Assembly (NCBI GenBank): GCA_964575185.1
Contig: CAZNPW010000053.1
Location: 1 to 18,180, forward strand
Source of the DNA: CAZNPW01 sp964575185
GTDB taxonomy: Bacteria; Pseudomonadota; Alphaproteobacteria; Rhodobacterales; Rhodobacteraceae
Length of the DNA stretch: 18,180 bases
Direction: 5' to 3'
The notes beneath the pieces were generated by a model, which worked only from the letters and a program-made list of their open reading frames with translations, was not told where the DNA came from and made no database searches. Shown here piece by piece: positions 13,905 to 18,180 of this stretch. The translations under genes were made by a program, and so were the position numbers. Every line of letters starts with the position of its first letter. Position 1 is the first letter of the stretch.

Positions 13905-14243
13905 GGCCGGGCTTGCGGATGCACATGGCGCGCGTGCGCGCGTGCGCCCCGCATCACCGACGCACGCGCCCCGTGTCCGAACGGCGCCGGGCCGGCACGC
14001 GGTCGAGCGGCGCCTGCGCCGGGGCCTGCATGGCGGGCGCTCCGGTCCACGTTCTGCGGGGGCGGGCCGCCGGGCGAAGCCGGGGCGCTCGCGGCGGCGA
14101 CCGGCGCGATCCGGCGCGACGCATCGCGCCGTCCGGCGGACCGGCAGCGGGCGGCCGGGCGCGCCGCCGATCCGCGCGAGGTCGGCGGCGTCGTCCATGC
14201 CCGGTCCTTCGCCGCCGCCCGGACGCCGATGCGGCCTGCGTCG
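13905..14243. other. GC-rich gap between convergent gshB and comM, no gene supported
   Basis: These 339 bp are extremely GC-rich, so several frames stay open on both strands, but the translations are Arg/Ala/Pro-rich without recognisable motifs or good ribosome sites. They hold an alternating purine-pyrimidine run of 20 nt (13928-13947, two copies of GCGCGCGT plus GCGC) and a hairpin at 14112-14131. I see no RNA gene. Confidence 0.6.
14112..14131. other. 8-bp perfect hairpin between convergent genes
   Basis: CGGCGCGA (14112-14119), loop CGCA, then TCGCGCCG (14124-14131). It could serve as a 3' end structure for either convergent transcript, but there is no T-tract on either side. Confidence 0.35.
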
Positions 14244-15755
14244 TCAGCCCTTCGCCATGGTCAGCCGGTAGCTCAGCGCCTCGGCCAGGTGCGGCCTGCG
14301 CACGCCGGCCGATCCGTCGAGGTCGGCGATCGTGCGGGCCACGCGCAGGATGCGGTGGTAGCCGCGCGCCGTCAGGCCGAAGCGCTGCGCGGCGCGCAGG
14401 AGCAGGTCGCGGCCTTCCGCATCGGGGGCGGCGATGTCGTCGAGCATCGCGCCGCTTGCGTCGGCGTTGACGCGCAGGCCCCCGACCCCCGCGAAGCGGC
14501 GGGCCTGGACCGCGCGGGCCGCGGCGACGCGCGCGGCGACGCTGGCCGAGGTTTCGCCCGTGGGCGGCAGGTCGAGGTCCTGGAAGGCCACCGGCGGCAC
14601 CTCGATGCGCAGGTCGAAGCGGTCCATCAGCGGCCCCGAGATGCGGCCGAGGTAGTCCTCGCCGCAGACCGGCACCCTGGCGCAGGCCCGCGCGGGGTCG
14701 GCGAGGTAGCCGCAGCGGCAGGGGTTGGCGGCGGCGACCAGCAGGAAGCGGCAGGGATAGCGGACATGGGCGTTGGCGCGCGCGACCATGACCTCGCCCG
14801 TCTCGATCGGCTGGCGCAGGGTGTCGAGGACCTGGCGGGGGAACTCGGGGAACTCGTCCATGAAGAGGACGCCGTTGTGCGCGAGGCTGATCTCGCCCGG
14901 CTTCGCCCCGCGCCCGCCGCCGACGATTGCGGCCATGCTGGCGGTGTGGTGCGGCTCGCGGAACGGGCGGGCCCGCGTGATGCCGCCTTCGTCGAGCAGC
15001 CCCGCGAGCGAGTGGATCATCGAGGTTTCCAGCGCCTCGGGGGCCGAGAGCGGCGGCAGGATGCCGGGCAGGCGGGCCGCGAGCATCGACTTGCCCGACC
15101 CGGGCGAGCCCACCATGATCATGTGGTGCCGCCCGGCGGCGGCGATTTCCAGCGCGCGCTTGGCGCGTTCCTGGCCGCGCACGTCGCGCAGGTCGCGCGC
15201 GGCGGGTGCGGGCATGACCTCGCCCGCCTCGGCCGGGGCGATCGGGGCCTGGCCGGTGTAGTGGCGGATCACCGCGTCGAGCGAATCGGCCGCGATCACC
15301 TGGGTCGCGCCGACCCAGGCGGCTTCGGCCCCGCAGGCGCGCGGGCAGAGGAGCGCGCGGTCCTCCTCGGCCGCCGCGAGTGCTGCGGGCAGCGAGCCGA
15401 TCACCGGCACGAGCCGCCCGTCGAGCGAGAGTTCGCCCAGCGCCACGGTGCCCTCGACCACGTCCTTGGGCAGGATGTCGATGGCGGCAAGGAGCGCGAG
15501 CGCGATCGGCAGGTCGAAGTGCGAGCCTTCCTTGGGCAGGTCGGCGGGCGACAGGTTCACCGTGATCCGTTTCGACGGCAGCGCGATCGACAGCGCGGCG
15601 AGCGCCGCGCGGACGCGTTCCTTCGCCTCGGACACCGCCTTGTCGGGCAGGCCGACCAGCGCGAAGCTGGGCATCCCGGGCGCGAGCGCGCACTGCACCT
15701 CGACCATCCGCGCGTCGACGCCCTCGAAGGCCACGGTGAAGGCGCGCGCGCCCAT
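14244..15755 (-). CDS. comM: YifB/ComM family Mg-chelatase-like AAA+ ATPase
   Basis: The 503-residue protein belongs to the ComM/YifB family, which in naturally competent bacteria acts as a hexameric helicase promoting branch migration during DNA integration. It has an N-terminal ChlI-like domain (about 10-165, with FALVGLPDKAVSEAKERVRA), a Walker A motif GSPGSGKS (216-223), and a Walker B region NGVLFMDEFPEF (294-305). A cysteine cluster (346, 348, 358, 364, in CRCGYLADP and VPVCGEDYLGR) precedes SGPLMDRFDL, and a C-terminal helical domain follows. The ATG at 15755 is preferred over a TTG two codons upstream because AGGGG is then 6 nt away. Confidence 0.93.
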   Translation of the reverse strand: MGARAFTVAFEGVDARMVEVQCALAPGMPSFALVGLPDKAVSEAKERVRAALAALSIALPSKRITVNLSPADLPKEGSHFDLPIALALLAAIDILPKDVVEGTVALGELSLDGRLVPVIGSLPAALAAAEEDRALLCPRACGAEAAWVGATQVIAADSLDAVIRHYTGQAPIAPAEAGEVMPAPAARDLRDVRGQERAKRALEIAAAGRHHMIMVGSPGSGKSMLAARLPGILPPLSAPEALETSMIHSLAGLLDEGGITRARPFREPHHTASMAAIVGGGRGAKPGEISLAHNGVLFMDEFPEFPRQVLDTLRQPIETGEVMVARANAHVRYPCRFLLVAAANPCRCGYLADPARACARVPVCGEDYLGRISGPLMDRFDLRIEVPPVAFQDLDLPPTGETSASVAARVAAARAVQARRFAGVGGLRVNADASGAMLDDIAAPDAEGRDLLLRAAQRFGLTARGYHRILRVARTIADLDGSAGVRRPHLAEALSYRLTMAKG

Positions 15756-15766
15756 GGGCAACCCCT

Positions 15767-15788
15767 GTTAACCTTCATGCTGGTTAAC
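15767..15788. repeat. Inverted repeat GTTAACC / GGTTAAC upstream of comM
   Basis: Two 7-bp arms (15767-15773 and 15782-15788) flank an 8-nt spacer, about 12 nt before the comM start. A third TTAAC (15809-15813) lies nearby, inside a weaker GAACG/CGTTC inverted repeat. This AT-containing cluster stands out in the GC-rich setting and could be an operator. Confidence 0.45.
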
Positions 15789-15837
15789 GGGCGGGGGTGA
15801 ACGAAGGATTAACGTTCGCCTTGCGGTGCCGTCGCAC

Positions 15838-15885
15838 GGGGGCGTTGCCCCCTCGCCCCCCAGGATATTTCCGGGAAGATGAAGA
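15838..15885. repeat. Hairpin plus conserved-looking Rhodobacteraceae intergenic motif
   Basis: GGGGGC (15838-15843) and GCCCCC (15847-15852) form a hairpin, followed by C-rich sequence and aggatatttccgggaagatg (15862-15881). From memory, closely similar strings recur between genes in many Rhodobacteraceae genomes. No second copy occurs in this window, so calling it a repeat is not proven by the sequence alone. Confidence 0.4.
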
Positions 15886-15894
15886 CCGGGGTGC

Positions 15895-16773
15895 TCAACG
15901 GCCGGAGGCGACCATGGCCATGAAGGCCGGCCAGGCCTCGGGGTCGGCCGCGGTCGCGTCGCGGCACGGCGCGCTGCAGAAACCCCAGCGTCGGCCGTCC
16001 AGCTCCAGCACATGATGCACCGGGTCGCCCGAATAGGGGCAGCGGTCGTTCAGCGCCGCGGTGCCCTCGACGGCCTGCGCCGGCAGGGGGATGGGGCCGG
16101 GCCAGGGACGGGTGGGGTGATCGCGGCGGTAGGAGTCCTGGTCGGGGCCGTCGACGAGGCCCATGGCGCGCCAGCGGCGGAAGGACGGGTGGGCGAGGTG
16201 GGCGTCGACGTAGGCCTGCATCGCGGGCGGCACGGGCAGGGCGTAGGTGGCGATGCGGGTGGCGACGGGGGCGAAGAAGACGTCGGCGATGGAGTAGGCC
16301 CCGCAGAGCCAGGGCCCCGCCGCCCCCGTCGCGTCCCGCGCCCAGGCCCAGATGCGGTCGAGCCGGGCGAGGTCGGCGGCGACGGGTCCGGGGACCGGCA
16401 CGTCGGTGTAGCTCACGCGCAGGTTCATCGGGCAGTGGCTGCGGAGCGCCTGGAAGCCCGCGTGCATCTCGGCCGTGACGGACCGGGCGACGGCGCGGGC
16501 GTCGGGGTCGGCGGGCCAGAGGCCGGCCTCGGGGTGGCGCGCGGCGAGCTCCTCGGCGATGGCGAGGCTTTCCATCACCACCGGACCGCCGTCGATCCGC
16601 AGCGCGGGCACGGTTCTGGCGGGGGCGAAGTCGCGCAGCAGGCGGGGCAGCGCGTCGGTGTAGAGCCGCGCGCGGTGCAGCGTGACGGGGATGCCGAAGG
16701 CGTCGAACAAAAGCCAGCCGCGCAGGGACCAGCTGGAATAGGCGCGGTCGCCGATGGCGAGGTGATAGGTCAT
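15895..16773 (-). CDS. Glutathione S-transferase with C-terminal cysteine-containing tail
   Basis: The 292-residue protein is longer than ordinary bacterial GSTs (about 200-230). The N-terminal thioredoxin-like domain has the motif AYSSWSLRGWLLF (11-23) and TVPALRIDGGPVVMESLAIAEEL (54-76), the glutathione-binding segment. The helical domain runs to about 210. The extra tail carries DRCPYSGDPVHHVLELDG (243-260) and RRWGFCSAPCRDATAADPEAW (261-281), with Cys245, Cys266 and Cys270. This resembles the metal-associated YHS/TRASH pattern, which is an inference. No clear ribosome site precedes the ATG, and 60 nt separate it from cobC, so it may be read from the cobUC transcript. Its substrate is unknown. 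Confidence 0.88.
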   Translation of the reverse strand: MTYHLAIGDRAYSSWSLRGWLLFDAFGIPVTLHRARLYTDALPRLLRDFAPARTVPALRIDGGPVVMESLAIAEELAARHPEAGLWPADPDARAVARSVTAEMHAGFQALRSHCPMNLRVSYTDVPVPGPVAADLARLDRIWAWARDATGAAGPWLCGAYSIADVFFAPVATRIATYALPVPPAMQAYVDAHLAHPSFRRWRAMGLVDGPDQDSYRRDHPTRPWPGPIPLPAQAVEGTAALNDRCPYSGDPVHHVLELDGRRWGFCSAPCRDATAADPEAWPAFMAMVASGR

Positions 16774-16833
16774 GGGTCGCAGGCGTAGCGGACCGGGGCC
16801 GGGCTGGCAAATGATGCCGCGTGATGCGCGCCG

Positions 16834-17379
16834 TCACGGCTGGCGATTGATCGCGGTGACGTGGCCGCGCGACAGGATGGTGAGCGACAGGGGCTCGATC
16901 CGGTGGGTGAAGAGGTCGCGGGGGGCCGCGCCGGTGGCCCAGCCGATCGCGGCGAGGATCGGGCCGAAATGCGCGACGATGACGGTGTCCTGTCCCTCAA
17001 GCCGGTCGAGCGCCGCGCCGACCCGCGCCGCGAGCGCGTTCCAGCTTTCGCCGCCGGGGGCGGCGATGGCACCGGGCGCGTCCCAGAAGGCGCGGAGGAG
17101 GGCGGGGTCGCGCGCCTCGGCCTGATCGTGGGTCAGCCCCTCCCACGCGCCGAAGTGGATCTCGCGCAGGGCGCGGTCGTGGGGGAGGCGGGGACCGGGG
17201 GACAGCGCGTCGGCGGTGGCGATGGCGCGCGCCAGGTCGGAGGAGACGACGCGCGCCGCGGGCAGGGCGGCGCGCAGGCGGGCGAGCGTGGCGGTGTCCG
17301 ACAGGTCGGCGGGCAGGTCGGTCCAGCCGGTCATGCCCTTGGCATGGGTCGGGCCGTGGCGGACGAGGTATAGCGTCAC
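16834..17379 (-). CDS. cobC: Histidine phosphatase family protein, likely alpha-ribazole phosphatase
   Basis: The 181-residue protein has the phosphoglycerate-mutase-like catalytic features: LVRHGPTH with Arg7 and the phospho-accepting His8, a second arginine region SSDLARAIATA (47-57), IHFGAWEG with Glu80, and VIVAHFGPI with His137. Alone these only indicate a histidine phosphatase. The neighbouring cobU makes CobC, which removes phosphate in nucleotide loop assembly of cobalamin, the best reading. The start is GTG (17379), overlapping the cobU stop as GTGA, so the two are probably translationally coupled. Confidence 0.85.
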   Translation of the reverse strand: MTLYLVRHGPTHAKGMTGWTDLPADLSDTATLARLRAALPAARVVSSDLARAIATADALSPGPRLPHDRALREIHFGAWEGLTHDQAEARDPALLRAFWDAPGAIAAPGGESWNALAARVGAALDRLEGQDTVIVAHFGPILAAIGWATGAAPRDLFTHRIEPLSLTILSRGHVTAINRQP

Positions 17380-17912
17380 GCGGGCAACCGGCCCTTCAGC
17401 ACGAGGGGCAGCCCCGCCATCACCCCCACGACCAGCCCCGCCTGCGCTGCGACCGCCTGGTTCAGCCGCCCCTGCGCGTCGCGGAAGGCGCGGGCCAGCG
17501 CGTTGTCGGGCACGATGCCCCAGCCGACCTCGTTCGTCACCGCGATGACCGGCCCGGGGGCGGCGGCCATGGCGGCGACCAGCGCCGCGCTTTCGGCCGC
17601 GAGGTCCGCCCCGGCGAGCATCCGGTTCGTCAGCCACAGGGTCAGGCAGTCGACCAGCACCACGCCGGTGGCGGCGTTGAGCGCGGCGGCGAGGTCGTGC
17701 GGGGCCTCGACGGTCGCCCACTCCGCGCCCCGGTCCTCACGATGACGTGCGATGCGCCGGGCCATCTCGTCGTCGCGCGGTTCGGCCGTGGCGATGTAGG
17801 TGCGCGGAAGCCCGCTGGCGCGCGCAAGCCCTTCGGCAAACGCCGATTTTCCCGACCGCGCCCCGCCGGTGACGAGCGTGACGGGCGGTAAACCGATTTT
17901 TAATCCGGTCAA
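17376..17912 (-). CDS. cobU: Bifunctional adenosylcobinamide kinase / guanylyltransferase
   Basis: The 178-residue CobU/CobP phosphorylates adenosylcobinamide and transfers GMP to it in late cobalamin synthesis. The P-loop GGARSGKS is at 16-23; RIARHREDRGAEWATVEAP (53-71) includes the His57 expected to be guanylylated; DCLTLWLTN (88-96) and TNEVGWGIVP are further family motifs. The only workable start is TTG at 17912, since a stop (TGA) lies two codons upstream and no ATG or GTG occurs before the P-loop. That suggests modest translation. It is divergent from rpoH across 66 nt. No cobalamin riboswitch is visible in that gap. Confidence 0.94.
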   Translation of the reverse strand: MTGLKIGLPPVTLVTGGARSGKSAFAEGLARASGLPRTYIATAEPRDDEMARRIARHREDRGAEWATVEAPHDLAAALNAATGVVLVDCLTLWLTNRMLAGADLAAESAALVAAMAAAPGPVIAVTNEVGWGIVPDNALARAFRDAQGRLNQAVAAQAGLVVGVMAGLPLVLKGRLPA

Positions 17913-17978
17913 GGGTCAGCCCCGTAGATGGAACAAAAGGCCGCACGACGCATACATGACCTGACGGGGGTTTGGACC

Positions 17979-18180
17979 ATGGCGCTTGACGGATATACCG
18001 ACCAGACGATGTCGCGCCAAGCCATGCGCGCCGAGCTTCTGGATGCCGAGACCGAGCTGCGCCTCGCCTATGCCTGGCGCGACCGCCGCGACGAGCGCGC
18101 GCTGCACCGGCTGGTGACCGCCTACATGCGGCTGGCGATCAGCATGGCGGCCAAGTTCCGCCGCTACGGCGCGCCGATGA
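17979..18180 (+). CDS. rpoH: RpoH-family (sigma-32) RNA polymerase sigma factor, 5' part
   Basis: The first 67 residues run off the right edge; full-length relatives have about 290-300. The segment MALDGYTDQTMSRQAMRAEL, then ETELRLAYAWRDRRDERALHRLV and TAYMRLAISMAAKFRRYGAPM is the sigma region 1.2 to 2.1 of the sigma-32 family. The opening resembles the RpoHII type of Rhodobacteraceae, which in R. sphaeroides serves the singlet-oxygen stress response; the subtype is an inference. The ATG follows a GGGGG run 8 nt upstream. The 66-nt upstream gap shows GGAAC (17930-17934) with CATACA 16 nt further, a weak promoter candidate. Confidence 0.92.
   Translation, partial: MALDGYTDQTMSRQAMRAELLDAETELRLAYAWRDRRDERALHRLVTAYMRLAISMAAKFRRYGAPM

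Noticed and set aside
13954..14243. Possible small genes in the gshB-comM gap (several minus frames with Met)
   Set aside because: All are Arg/Pro/Ala-rich, lack ribosome sites, and show no hydrophobic core or known motif.
14229..15800. 523-codon plus-strand frame over comM
   Set aside because: It is antisense shadow coding; the minus frame has Walker A, Walker B and the cysteine cluster of ComM.
15767..15813. CtrA binding site (TTAA-N7-TTAAC)
   Set aside because: TTAA and TTAAC elements are present but the spacings (12 nt and longer) do not match the N7 requirement.
17913..17978. RpoE-type promoter (TGATCC-like) or cobalamin riboswitch in the cobU-rpoH gap
   Set aside because: No TGATCC element is present, and 66 nt is too short for a B12 riboswitch; no B12-box-like sequence was seen.
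1..18180. CRISPR array, insertion sequence, prophage or integrase genes
   Set aside because: No regularly spaced repeats, transposase motifs or integrase-like proteins were found on either strand.

Overview
This window looks like the chromosome of a high-GC alphaproteobacterium, most likely a member of the Rhodobacteraceae (Roseobacter/Rhodobacter group). This rests on the protein sequences: an L16 ending in REDW, a 101-residue S14 without zinc-binding cysteines, a long basic S5 N-terminus, an RpoHII-like sigma factor start, and a glnD-murJ pair. Coding density is high and almost every gene is an ordinary housekeeping gene. No CRISPR array, insertion sequence, prophage, tRNA or rRNA was seen.

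Region by region. (1) 1-247 is the 3' end of rplP (L16). (2) 244-1579 is an insertion in the ribosomal protein cluster. It holds a 28-bp palindrome that supplies the rplP stop codon, a strong intrinsic terminator, a putative 2OG-Fe(II) oxygenase of the TIGR02466 type, and, on the opposite strand, a ParD-type antitoxin followed by only the C-terminal half of a ParE toxin. A candidate promoter lies near 1447-1475. (3) 1580-5740 is a compact spc-type operon: rpmC, rpsQ, rplN, rplX, rplE, rpsN, rpsH, rplF, rplR, rpsE, rpmD. It closes with a terminator at 5767-5796, so rplO and secY do not follow. (4) 5837-6004 (minus) encodes a 55-residue hydrophilic protein made largely of two copies of a 17-residue motif. 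It lies downstream of a second identical copy of the 28-bp palindrome, which supplies the stop codon of murJ. (5) 6122-11566 (minus) is a tightly overlapping run: an LpoA/LppC-like outer-membrane lipoprotein, glnD and murJ. (6) 11648-13904 (plus) is rsmI, yraN, gshB, divergent from the lipoprotein gene. (7) 13905-14243 is a GC-rich gap between convergent genes with no convincing gene. (8) 14244-17912 (minus) is cobU, cobC (cobalamin assembly), a glutathione S-transferase with a cysteine-bearing tail, and a comM/yifB AAA+ ATPase. (9) 17979 to the end is the start of an rpoH-family sigma factor gene.

Functionally the window combines ribosome assembly, cell-wall synthesis (lipid II flippase, PBP activator), nitrogen signalling (GlnD), 16S rRNA methylation (RsmI), glutathione metabolism and late cobalamin synthesis. 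The most unusual material is the break in the ribosomal cluster: palindrome, terminator, accessory genes and a decayed toxin-antitoxin locus placed between rplP and rpmC. The other notable points are the second palindrome used in the same way at murJ and the small repeated protein beside it. I did not find a clear new defence or mobile system.
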